Below, in pieces: positions 26,015 through 34,511 of a stretch of 64,000 nt of DNA (position 1 is the stretch's first letter; every line of letters starts with the position of its first letter). A program made the position numbers and the translations under genes. The stretch is from Flammeovirga agarivorans (lineage in GTDB: Bacteria > Bacteroidota > Bacteroidia > Cytophagales > Flammeovirgaceae): contig NZ_JABAIL010000001.1 of the NCBI RefSeq assembly GCF_012641475.1, positions 1 to 64,000 on the forward strand. Reading direction: 5' to 3'. The notes beneath the pieces are model-generated. The model did no database searches. It saw nothing but the letters and a program-made list of their open reading frames with translations, and was not told where the DNA came from.

Positions 26015-28249
26015 CTATTCTGCTTGACAAGATTCGAATGTCTTAGAACTGATGCTCCAAACGGTTTCTACTCTTCGCTGTTTCATAGATAAACCTCTTG
26101 TGTTAGAGTTGATACTGCCAAGTAAACTAGTTAATGGACTGTCTCCACCTCCTCTTGAAGCGGCTCTTACACCATCAACATTGAAGAGTTGCTCTGCATT
26201 AGGAATGGCTTCCTCAGAGGCTAATAAGAACATTTTATCAGATCCTGTACCTTCGATAGTAAAATCGATATACTGTCCTTCTAAGTTGACAGGGACAACA
26301 TCTTTTGCGTAACCTTCTAATATATTATCAGACTTATTATCCGAGAAATTATAAGGTAATACTAATTGCATTCCACCGGCATCGTCTATAATAAATACAT
26401 ATAGGAACATATTTTTCTTTTTCCAGTTAGCATACAATGTTTCATTCTTTTTGAATGCTAATCTCATATTTTGACCTTCAAAGATTTTACCTTCTGATAC
26501 TACTTCATTTTTATCAAGATTGATTAGACAAAGTTCGTAAGGGAAAGCCATGTTTGAAGGAGAGTTTAATGTCATCCATCTCTTTGCTGCTCCAATTTTT
26601 TGAGCTTGACTTTGTAATTCGTAAACAAAACGCTGTGACGATACAGTCATCGGGTCTGCATAATAAGGCAGGGTTTTCGTTTCACTAGACTGTGTATGTC
26701 CGGACTGAAGTACCCATGCATATTTTAGTTTTCCTTCGCTTTCAAAACCAGACAGAACATATGTAGCATCTAGAGGTGAAGTACTCAACTTTGTGGCAGA
26801 CTCTTTTAATGAAGCAGAAAGGGCATTATATTTTTCAGATGATAACGGTAAGTTGATCAATAATTTTACACTTCCTTCACATTTAAGTTTATCAACACCT
26901 TTTTTAACTGAAGAAGAAGAGATTGATTTTCCTAAGTCTTCTTGTTGACCACAAGTGTTGGATAAAACCCAAGTGGAAGTGACATCATTAAATGCTAAAG
27001 TATGTGTACCGATCTCCCAAGGTTTAATTAATTGATACGAAGAAGATAGAGACATCAAGTCTTGACCTAACTTTGTTATTTGACTATCATTTAAGTCACT
27101 TTTAGCACTGTACACGACCAAGTTCGGAGCACTTTTATGAGCCCATACGCTTACTTCAAAAGCATCACCTTCTTTCACATCAGCAAGGTTACCTGTTTTT
27201 ACTTTTGCATAGGAGTTAGTCATACCGTCTAATAGAGATACTTCTAACTCAATTCCTTTACTGTTTTTAAGGATAGTACCTTTCGTGATTTTCAATGCGG
27301 CTCCACCAAGCATCTTAATCTCACCGTTTGATTTATTGATTTTCTCAACGAAAAGTAAAGGGTTTTCAGAAGTAGCTACTTCTTCTCCAAACAATGAAGA
27401 AGCCATACGGTCTTCTTGCCCTTCGAAAGTAGGTGTTTGTACCTTACCATCGTATCTTAAAAGTGAACGAATTCTTTTTTCTAGTGTCGCTACATCTTCT
27501 TGAGCAGGTGATGCATTAATTGCTTTTAGGAAAGCATCAGTGAATGCACCTTGTGGAAGGCCTTCTTCATTTACTGTTTCAGAAGCCGTTTCATTATTTT
27601 GAGCTGCTGAAATAATTAATGCACCTTTTGTTGATGGAGGAGTAGTTCTAGGTACTTCCATCTTAATATCTGGAAACTTGTGATTTAAGCTTCTTGTTAC
27701 AGGTGTTGCTGCTGTAACAGCATTTCTAGAGACCGAACCACTATGGCAGCTATCAAAAATAGCCGTTAGTTTTGCATTCTTATTTGTAACCGCTAATAGG
27801 TATTGGTTCAATTCTGTATCTAGAATATAACTTTGCTCTCCTTTATAAGCATCAGAAGGAACAATACATTCTTGAGTCTTGTCAGCTTCGAAGTGTTTAC
27901 TATTGGCAACTTGAGAACCATGTCCTGCATAATATATAAACACGATATCTCCAGCTTTTGCACTTTTACCTAACCATTGGAAGGCTGATTTTAATCCCTC
28001 AGTAGTAGTTTCTTCAGGAGTATCTAACAACTTAATTTCATCAAATTGATATTTACATTGCAGCACATTGGCCATAGCATTAGCATCTCTAACAGCACCA
28101 TTTAAGTTACGCCAAGTAAGAGTAGTATTGGTTGGTGTGTCAGGAACATATTTATCTATACCAATTACCAATGCAATTTTTTTTGCATGAGCTGTCTGGA
28201 AAGAAGACAATAATAGGATAAAGATGAGTATTGGGAATGTTTTTTTCAT
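26015..28249 (-). CDS. Exported caspase-like (peptidase C14) protein
   Basis: The 744-residue protein has a signal peptide (about 1-22), then a caspase/metacaspase domain (about 23-245): LVIGIDKY, catalytic His110 in FIYYAGHGSQ and catalytic Cys168 in IFDSCHSGS, both intact. The middle (about 250-600) is of unknown fold. A C-terminal region (about 610-690, KNETLYANWKKKNMFLYVF then MQLVLPY) resembles DUF4384, a domain often attached to such caspases. Being exported, it acts in the periplasm or on the surface. Metacaspases cut after Arg/Lys; targets are unknown. It is monocistronic and divergent from thrC. Confidence 0.85.
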   Translation of the reverse strand: MKKTFPILIFILLLSSFQTAHAKKIALVIGIDKYVPDTPTNTTLTWRNLNGAVRDANAMANVLQCKYQFDEIKLLDTPEETTTEGLKSAFQWLGKSAKAGDIVFIYYAGHGSQVANSKHFEADKTQECIVPSDAYKGEQSYILDTELNQYLLAVTNKNAKLTAIFDSCHSGSVSRNAVTAATPVTRSLNHKFPDIKMEVPRTTPPSTKGALIISAAQNNETASETVNEEGLPQGAFTDAFLKAINASPAQEDVATLEKRIRSLLRYDGKVQTPTFEGQEDRMASSLFGEEVATSENPLLFVEKINKSNGEIKMLGGAALKITKGTILKNSKGIELEVSLLDGMTNSYAKVKTGNLADVKEGDAFEVSVWAHKSAPNLVVYSAKSDLNDSQITKLGQDLMSLSSSYQLIKPWEIGTHTLAFNDVTSTWVLSNTCGQQEDLGKSISSSSVKKGVDKLKCEGSVKLLINLPLSSEKYNALSASLKESATKLSTSPLDATYVLSGFESEGKLKYAWVLQSGHTQSSETKTLPYYADPMTVSSQRFVYELQSQAQKIGAAKRWMTLNSPSNMAFPYELCLINLDKNEVVSEGKIFEGQNMRLAFKKNETLYANWKKKNMFLYVFIIDDAGGMQLVLPYNFSDNKSDNILEGYAKDVVPVNLEGQYIDFTIEGTGSDKMFLLASEEAIPNAEQLFNVDGVRAASRGGGDSPLTSLLGSINSNTRGLSMKQRRVETVWSISSKTFESCQAE

Positions 28250-28365
28250 CTGAATAGGAATACAACAATAGTGTTAGAAATTGTTTGATACAGTAAAAAT
28301 ATAAAAAAATATAACACAGTCCATGTGAAAATCATTACAAATTGATTATTAAATCACTATGTATA

Positions 28366-28395
28366 TTGAGATTTTTTATAAAATTACTATATTTG
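28366..28395 (+). promoter_or_regulatory. Promoter of thrC, Bacteroidota type
   Basis: TTG (28366-28368), 19 bases, then TATATTTG (28388-28395) matches the known Bacteroidota consensus TTG-N19-TAnnTTTG exactly. Transcription should begin near 28402, giving a leader of about 70 bases before thrC. Confidence 0.7.
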
Positions 28396-28472
28396 CTTGA
28401 CATATTTTCAATAAATGTATAGTTATACTTGTTGAGAATCTAATTTTGTAGGAGTGCGAAAAGAGAAGTAAG

Positions 28473-29795
28473 ATGATCTACTATAGTACTAAACGACAAG
28501 CCGAAGAGGCGAGCTTAAAGAAGGCTCTCTTTAAAGGACTGCCTGAAGATAATGGCCTATATATGCCTGAGACAATTGCAAAGTTACCTCAGGAGTTTTT
28601 TGATAATATTGAGACGTTATCATTCCAAGATATCGCTTTTGAAGTAGCTAATGCTCTTTTAAGCGAAGATGTACCTTCAGAGGAAATCAGAAAGATTGTT
28701 GATGAAGCAGTTAATTTTGATGCTCCAATCGTAAAGGTAGTGGATCAGATTTATTCATTAGAATTGTTCCATGGCCCAACTTTGGCCTTCAAAGATTTTG
28801 GAGCGCGTTTTATGGCCCGTCTAATGTCTTACTTCTTAGAGAAAGGGGAAAGATTACATATTCTAGTAGCAACATCTGGAGATACAGGTAGTGCTGTAGC
28901 ACAAGGTTTCTTTGGTGTAGAAGGCATTCAAGTAACTATCCTTTATCCTAAAGGAAAAGTAAGCCCAATTCAAGAGCAACAACTTACGACTAACGGTGGT
29001 AATATTAAAGCTGTTGAAATTGAAGGTACTTTTGATGATTGCCAGAAATTAGTGAAAGAAGCATTTCTTGATGAAGAATTAAGTGATGCGTTGAATCTTA
29101 CTTCTGCTAACTCAATCAACATTAGCCGTCTAATTCCTCAATCTTTCTATTATTTCAATGCATTTGCACAATTAAAGAGAGAAGGGTATAAAAAAGTAGT
29201 ATTCTGTACGCCATCGGGTAACTTCGGTAACTTATGTGGTGGTATTATAGCAAATAAAATGGGCTTGAAAGTGGAAAACTTTATCGCAGCAACTAATGCG
29301 AACAAAGTAGTTCCTGTATACCTTAAAACTGAGGTATTCCAACCTCGTCCATCTTTATCTACAATTTCTAATGCGATGGATGTGGGTAACCCATCAAACT
29401 TCCCTCGTTTATTAGAATTGAATGATAATTCTTTCGAGAAACTAAAGAAAAAAGTAACAGGAACTTATTTCACTGATGAAGAAACTCGTCAGACAATGAA
29501 AGAAGTTTATGATGAGTCAGGATATGTATTATGTCCACACTCAGCTATCGGTTACCAAGCAGTTAAAGATTACTTTGATAAGGAAGATCTTGGTAAGAAA
29601 ACTGCAGGTGTATTCTTAGCTACGGCTCACCCTGTGAAATTTGTTGAAGTAGTAGAGCCTGTAATTAATCAAAAATTAGAGATCCCTACACGTCTTCAAG
29701 AAATTATTGATAGACCAAAAAAGGCTACACTTTTACCTGCTGACTTTAAACAATTTAAGAAGTATCTATTAGCAGAAGTAGAAGCTACAGTATAG
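28473..29795 (+). CDS. thrC: Threonine synthase
   Basis: The 440-residue PLP enzyme converts O-phosphohomoserine to threonine. Lys107 in FHGPTLAFKDFG binds PLP, ATSGDTGSA is the phosphate loop, and SANSINISRLIPQ is the family segment near the substrate. Length and pattern fit the bacterial thrC type. The thrA and thrB genes that often precede it are absent here, and thrC has its own promoter and terminator. Confidence 0.96.
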   Translation: MIYYSTKRQAEEASLKKALFKGLPEDNGLYMPETIAKLPQEFFDNIETLSFQDIAFEVANALLSEDVPSEEIRKIVDEAVNFDAPIVKVVDQIYSLELFHGPTLAFKDFGARFMARLMSYFLEKGERLHILVATSGDTGSAVAQGFFGVEGIQVTILYPKGKVSPIQEQQLTTNGGNIKAVEIEGTFDDCQKLVKEAFLDEELSDALNLTSANSINISRLIPQSFYYFNAFAQLKREGYKKVVFCTPSGNFGNLCGGIIANKMGLKVENFIAATNANKVVPVYLKTEVFQPRPSLSTISNAMDVGNPSNFPRLLELNDNSFEKLKKKVTGTYFTDEETRQTMKEVYDESGYVLCPHSAIGYQAVKDYFDKEDLGKKTAGVFLATAHPVKFVEVVEPVINQKLEIPTRLQEIIDRPKKATLLPADFKQFKKYLLAEVEATV

Positions 29796-29826
29796 ATATT
29801 ATACATTTACTCACATCTATTTTTTC

Positions 29827-29868
29827 AACTCCTTTTCTGGTTTTACTAGAGAAGGAGTTTTTGTTTTA
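29827..29868 (+). terminator. Terminator of thrC
   Basis: Arms AACTCCTTTTCT (29827-29838) and AGAGAAGGAGTT (29848-29859) with one mismatch are followed by TTTGTTTT. Confidence 0.8.
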
Positions 29869-29947
29869 TATGATATCTATGAAAGAAAATAAATCGAATT
29901 GATTAACTTGTTTATTCAACAACGCCTAATACGATTAATACAACCGC

Positions 29948-30940
29948 ATGCTGATTGAAATCAAAAACAGAAAAACTTGGATTGAAGAAATTGCTGAATT
30001 TTTAGAAGTTCCATTGGAAGAGGACTCGAAAAAAATTGTTGTTGACAATGATTTGGTCAATGGTACTTTCGAAGTTATTGAGATTGAAAAAGGCCTTTTT
30101 GTACGATACTCTGACTTTACCTTAAAAAAAGAACTATACTTCAAAGAATTAGGCGCATCAGAAAAGCAGGATATGATCCTTGATTTTACTTTTCAAGGTT
30201 ACCCTGATGGGACCATCATTACTGAATATCCAGACAACACTGTATCTGATGAAAAACACATTTTAATCTACTCGGGGAATTCTACGATTGTAGCTCGTTT
30301 TCCTATTAATCGACATTCTACCTTTATCTCTATTTTAATGTCGTATGAATGGCTAAATAAAAACTTTACTGATTTCTTTAATAAATACCCCAATATAGAT
30401 GTGGGTTTGGAGACCGATAGAGTATTTCTCAAAAAGATGAAGTATGGATATGCCTTTGAATTTACATTAGAGCAGTTAATGTCTAGGTCATATTCTGAAG
30501 AATTAAGAAGCCCAGTATATAAAGGTGTCGTTCTCATGATTGTTGCTGAAGTGATGATGAGAATTCATGACGATAAGAAAAATAAATTCTTATTTGATTC
30601 TGATACGCAATACGAATTAGACAACTTAGAATCCTATATCAAACTGAACTTAGACTCAGATATAACTATAGATCAGCTGTGTAAAAAAATAGGCTACTCA
30701 AAAACGAAACTTCATAATATGTTTAAGAGCTATTTCAATTATTCAGTGTATGATTATATCAAACAACTTCGACTATCTAAAGCAAAATCATTATTACTTA
30801 CTACTGACCTAAATGTATCTGAAGTTGCAAATAAAGTGGGCTATACCTCAGTACCACATTTCACGAATTTGTTCAAAAAAGAGGTTGGTTTAACTCCGAA
30901 TCAATATAGAAAAGGAGACGATCGCAATATAAACTCGTAA
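29948..30940 (+). CDS. AraC-family transcriptional regulator
   Basis: The 330-residue protein ends in a two-helix-turn-helix AraC domain (about 225-325): ITIDQLCKKIGYSKTKLHNM, then KAKSLLLTTDLNVSEVANKV and the classical GYTSVPHFTNLFKKEVGLTP. The N-terminal 200 residues look like a ligand or dimer domain without a clear family. It is 445 bp upstream of the DUF3302-HlyD-TolC export genes on the same strand and may control them; this is an inference from position. The ATG at 29948 has a poor ribosome site, usual here. Confidence 0.9.
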   Translation: MLIEIKNRKTWIEEIAEFLEVPLEEDSKKIVVDNDLVNGTFEVIEIEKGLFVRYSDFTLKKELYFKELGASEKQDMILDFTFQGYPDGTIITEYPDNTVSDEKHILIYSGNSTIVARFPINRHSTFISILMSYEWLNKNFTDFFNKYPNIDVGLETDRVFLKKMKYGYAFEFTLEQLMSRSYSEELRSPVYKGVVLMIVAEVMMRIHDDKKNKFLFDSDTQYELDNLESYIKLNLDSDITIDQLCKKIGYSKTKLHNMFKSYFNYSVYDYIKQLRLSKAKSLLLTTDLNVSEVANKVGYTSVPHFTNLFKKEVGLTPNQYRKGDDRNINS

Positions 30941-31385
30941 TTTTTATCTGTTTCTACTATCTGTTCGTTGTTGTAACAAAGAAAATTTTAAATATTAAAA
31001 TTGATGTATGGTAATGAAATGCTCTATTTTTTTAGTTTAGTGACAATCATTACCGTTTTAACCTTGAAATTCAGTCGTTTCGGTGACTTAAATCAATAAT
31101 AAACTTAAGTGACTGTGAATAATATTCAAGTGAACGATCGCATAATATTTTATGTATTTTTGAATAATTATTTTGGTTAACTATAAACTATATTTGACGT
31201 ATCAATAATTACAAAGCTCTTAATCAGATACTTGCTTTGTATTTGATAGAAGTAGTTTGTGGGTAATCAAAAAGTTTTCCTTGTACGAATCTTTAACTCA
31301 CAGATAACTACCAAATGATTGATTTTACAATCATACTACTTTGTTACTATCGATTTGATCTAAAGATTTAAACAGTACTTTGAAA
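30941..31385 (+). other. 445-bp gap upstream of the export operon
   Basis: No reading frame with coding character was found. The gap includes ACTTAA/TTAAGT arms around 31090-31115 and a shared ACGATCGCA (also present in the 3' end of the AraC gene near 30919 and again near 31135), which may be regulator sites. No terminator hairpin was found after the AraC gene, so read-through into the export genes is possible. Confidence 0.4.
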
Positions 31386-31781
31386 ATGAAAAGAAGAATT
31401 TCCTTATCCTTTATCTTCATGATGTATGTGTTGATGACTTTACCAACAAATGCATCTGCTATGATTAGTCCAGAGAAAGTGAATACTGCGGCGGATATCA
31501 TGTCTTGGGTTGTTATTTGTGTAGTTCCAGTAGTTGGAGCTTGGGCATTCTGGAAAATTCATGTAATTCCAGAAGTAATTGCTAAAAAGAGAAATCATCC
31601 TCAAGCAGATTCTATTCACATGATGTGTTTATTATCATTAATTATGGGTGGTATGCTTTGGCCTGTCGCTTTGATTTGGTCATACTCTAATCCAGTTCAT
31701 TTACATGTAACTGAAAAGCAAGCTTTTGGTGAAGAATCTGACGATGAAAGTTCAGAAGAGAAAGAATCAGAAGTTGCTTAA
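31386..31781 (+). CDS. DUF3302 (YiaW-like) inner-membrane protein
   Basis: The 131-residue product has an N-terminal signal-like helix, then IMSWVVICVVPVVGAWAFW, the family block KIHVIPEVIAKKRNHPQ and a second helix LLSLIMGGMLWPVALIWSY, followed by an acidic tail (EESDDESSEEKESE). This matches DUF3302, represented by E. coli YiaW, which stands beside the HlyD-like YiaV. ATG at 31386 is used; a TTG two codons upstream is the alternative. It heads the unit with an HlyD-like and a TolC-like gene, 55 bp and then 18 bp apart. Confidence 0.8.
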   Translation: MKRRISLSFIFMMYVLMTLPTNASAMISPEKVNTAADIMSWVVICVVPVVGAWAFWKIHVIPEVIAKKRNHPQADSIHMMCLLSLIMGGMLWPVALIWSYSNPVHLHVTEKQAFGEESDDESSEEKESEVA

Positions 31782-31836
31782 TTAAAAACATCAATTGCTA
31801 TCAAAAATCACTACAAATAGATAAAGAAAATTACTC

Positions 31837-32958
31837 ATGGTAGATTTAATATTAATTGTTTATTGCCTAATTGTTTGGTTAGTATTTATCAAATTCAAAC
31901 TATTAGCTTGGAATACTACATCTAAAATTATTGTATTTATTATTCCAGTAGTTGGAATCTCAGCTTTAGTATTAGCTATGAACGTATATATGCCTTCGTC
32001 AGATGACGTTCGAGTATATAATAAAACGGTTCAAGTAAAATCTAATGTTAGAGGTAGAGTACAAGATGTTCTTGTACAGGAAAACTCTAGAGTAAATAAA
32101 GGAGATACACTATTCGTTATAGAACAAGCTCCATTTATCTCTCAGATTGAAGGATTGAAAGCTTCTATCGAGAAAGCAAAAGCAGCGGTTAGCGTTCAAT
32201 ATAAGAATGTAGATGCTGTAAGAGCCAATAGAAAAGCTGTTGAAGCACAGTTGGAATTACAAAGAAAACGTGAGCAACAGTTCCAAGAATTGGTTGATGC
32301 GAATGCAGGTAACCGTTTCGATTTAGAACAAGCTCAAAACAATGTAAAGCAGTTAGAGGCTCAATTAATGCAATTGAGAGCTCAAGAGGCATCTATTTTA
32401 GCAACAATCAAAGCAGAGTACAATGGAGAGCAAGTTTCTGTTGCGGAGTTGGTAGCTAAATTAGAAAAAGCAGAATGGGATTTAGATCAAACTGTAATTA
32501 AAGCTTCTATCGATGGTACTGTAGTTAACTTACAGTTACGTCCAGGTGCTATGGCTTTACCTTTAACAGACTTAATGACTTTAGTAGAAGGTCGTCAAAA
32601 TATTATTGCCTCATTTGATCAAAATGAGTTGCATAAAATGGCAGAAGGAAATGAAGTAGATCTAACATTTGCTACTCGTCCTGGTGAAATTATCCCAGGT
32701 AAAATTGAATCTATCGTTTGGGCATCAAGTAGAGGTCAATTATTGCCAACAGGTAAGCTACCAACTGCTGATCAAGGTATTCAAAAGCAAGGAAAGTATT
32801 TAGTAAAATTCTCAACAAAAGAAGATTACAATATTCCTATGGGTGCAAATGGATCAGTTGCCGTTTATACATCAACCACAGAACCATTCTACATCATTCG
32901 TAAAGTAATGATTCGTTTATCAGCGAAATTCAATTACTTAATCTTAAAAGCTCACTAA
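31837..32958 (+). CDS. HlyD/EmrA-type periplasmic adaptor protein
   Basis: The 373-residue protein has two N-terminal membrane helices (about 1-22 and 30-50), a lipoyl/barrel part (VQVKSNVRGRVQDVLVQENS, then VNKGDTLFVIE), a long coiled coil (about 105-215) and the second lipoyl half (IKASIDGTVVNLQLRPG), then a beta-barrel domain. This is the membrane-fusion protein family that links an inner-membrane pump to TolC. E. coli YiaV and AaeA have a similar form. It is between DUF3302 and TolC genes. Confidence 0.88.
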   Translation: MVDLILIVYCLIVWLVFIKFKLLAWNTTSKIIVFIIPVVGISALVLAMNVYMPSSDDVRVYNKTVQVKSNVRGRVQDVLVQENSRVNKGDTLFVIEQAPFISQIEGLKASIEKAKAAVSVQYKNVDAVRANRKAVEAQLELQRKREQQFQELVDANAGNRFDLEQAQNNVKQLEAQLMQLRAQEASILATIKAEYNGEQVSVAELVAKLEKAEWDLDQTVIKASIDGTVVNLQLRPGAMALPLTDLMTLVEGRQNIIASFDQNELHKMAEGNEVDLTFATRPGEIIPGKIESIVWASSRGQLLPTGKLPTADQGIQKQGKYLVKFSTKEDYNIPMGANGSVAVYTSTTEPFYIIRKVMIRLSAKFNYLILKAH

Positions 32959-32976
32959 AATTTAAGGGTTGTAGAA

Positions 32977-34383
32977 ATGAAAAAGGTATTTTATAAAATT
33001 GGCCTTACACTAACTGCTGCGATTGCTTTTAGTGGATGTGTCAAACTCAAAGATGCTCCGACTTCGGCGGAGATGAAGGAAGATAATACTGCTTTGGATA
33101 ATATGCAGATCCCTAATGAATGGGCGATGCAAGAAATGGACTCCGCAGCAATTGATCTTTCTTGGGTAAAAGAATGGGAAACAGATGCTATTGATGCATT
33201 AATCGCTGAGGCTTGTTTATACAATGCAGATATTCAGGTAGCTGCTTCTCGAATCGAACAAGCCAACCAAGGGTTAAAATTATCGAAATCCAGAATGAAA
33301 CCTCAAGTAGGAATTGGGGCTTCTGGAGGATATGCACCAGTGACGAACACAGCGGCTCCAAGTTATGGTATGCTAAATGCGTCTTGGGAAATGGACCTTT
33401 GGGGAAAGTTAAGATATGGCAATGAGAAAGCACAGAATATGATTTACTCAGCTGAATATGCTGATAAGAAACTTCGTCAAGTGCTTTCTGCTTCAATTGC
33501 AAGAGCATATTATACTGCGGTTTTCATTAAAGAGCAAAAGGAACTATTAAATCAGGCAATCGAAGCAACTAATGAAATGGCTACACTCAATGAAGCCAGA
33601 GTAAAAATTGGTGTTGCTAAAGAATCTGATGTTCTTCAAATGAACGCTCAAGAAGCAAAGTTCAAAGAACAATTAGTATATCTCGATCAAAAGGAAAGAG
33701 ATGTAAAGCGTTCTATTGAGTTATTAATGGGTAGATATCCTAAAGGTGAAATTGAAGTAGCAGCTGAGTTGATAAACTTAAATTCTACAATGCCTGAAAG
33801 TTTACCATTAAGTATGCTTGAGAATCGTCCAGAAATTATGATTTCACAATATGCTGTAGAGAATGCATTCTATGATAAGAAAATAGCAGAAGCTTCTAGA
33901 TGGCCGTCAGTTAGCCTTGATTTGAGCTTTGGTGGAGTGAATTCGATATTACAATCTATGTGGTCACTTTCAAATCCAATATTATCCATTGGAGGTAGCT
34001 TAACAACACCAATTTTTACAGGTGGAGCTATAAAAGCTAATATTGCGATTCAAAACGAAGCACAAAAACAAGCGGTATTATATTACGCGAAGTCTTATTT
34101 AAATGCTTTAAGTGAAATTGAGACCAACTTGAACGGTATTAATGCTGTTGAAGGAAGATTTGAACAATCTAATGTTGCTTTAAAGAATTTAAAACGTACT
34201 TATGAGTTATCTGAACTTCAGTACAAAGTGGGTAACGAGAATATGTTTACGTTATTACAAAAGCAACTTCAACTGCTCAATGAAGGAACAAATCAGTTAG
34301 ACTTAAGGTTTGAGAAGATCAACCAGCGAATTAGCTTATACATGGCCCTTGGTGGTGATTATGTAGGAGCAGAAAAACAATAA
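32977..34383 (+). CDS. TolC-family outer-membrane efflux lipoprotein
   Basis: The 468-residue product has a lipoprotein signal ending AFSGC (Cys21). The mature part has the two OEP repeats of NodT/OprM-like proteins: WEMDLWGKLR and, in the second half, LTTPIFTGGAIKANI with long helices (YELSELQYKVGNENMFTLLQ). It should form the outer-membrane duct for the HlyD-like protein 18 bp upstream. The inner-membrane pump partner is not a known ABC, RND or MFS gene here. Confidence 0.9.
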   Translation: MKKVFYKIGLTLTAAIAFSGCVKLKDAPTSAEMKEDNTALDNMQIPNEWAMQEMDSAAIDLSWVKEWETDAIDALIAEACLYNADIQVAASRIEQANQGLKLSKSRMKPQVGIGASGGYAPVTNTAAPSYGMLNASWEMDLWGKLRYGNEKAQNMIYSAEYADKKLRQVLSASIARAYYTAVFIKEQKELLNQAIEATNEMATLNEARVKIGVAKESDVLQMNAQEAKFKEQLVYLDQKERDVKRSIELLMGRYPKGEIEVAAELINLNSTMPESLPLSMLENRPEIMISQYAVENAFYDKKIAEASRWPSVSLDLSFGGVNSILQSMWSLSNPILSIGGSLTTPIFTGGAIKANIAIQNEAQKQAVLYYAKSYLNALSEIETNLNGINAVEGRFEQSNVALKNLKRTYELSELQYKVGNENMFTLLQKQLQLLNEGTNQLDLRFEKINQRISLYMALGGDYVGAEKQ

Positions 34384-34451
34384 TAATTTGAATAATCTAT
34401 TATAACTAAACAACCATAATTTACACTCGTTCATCCATGGTTTAGTTATAA

Positions 34452-34497
34452 AAAAATAGCCTCTAGGTGTTGTTTCACCAAGAGGCTATTTTTGTTC
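34452..34497. terminator. Bidirectional terminator after the export operon
   Basis: Arms AAATAGCCTCT and AGAGGCTATTT (about 34454-34464 and 34481-34491), with an inner AGGTG/CACC pairing, are flanked by A-run and T-run, ending both the export operon and the convergent peptidase gene. Confidence 0.85.
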
Positions 34498-34511
34498 CTT
34501 TTAATTAAGGA

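Noticed and set aside
26015-28249. A caspase-based anti-phage defence system
   Set aside because: The protein has a signal peptide and so is exported, and no toxin, pore-forming or sensor gene accompanies it; defence caspases are usually cytosolic and paired with such partners.
30919-31145. Shared ACGATCGCA at two places near the AraC gene as a regulator binding site
   Set aside because: One copy is in the coding part of araC-like gene and the 9-base match could be chance. It is mentioned in the gap note only.
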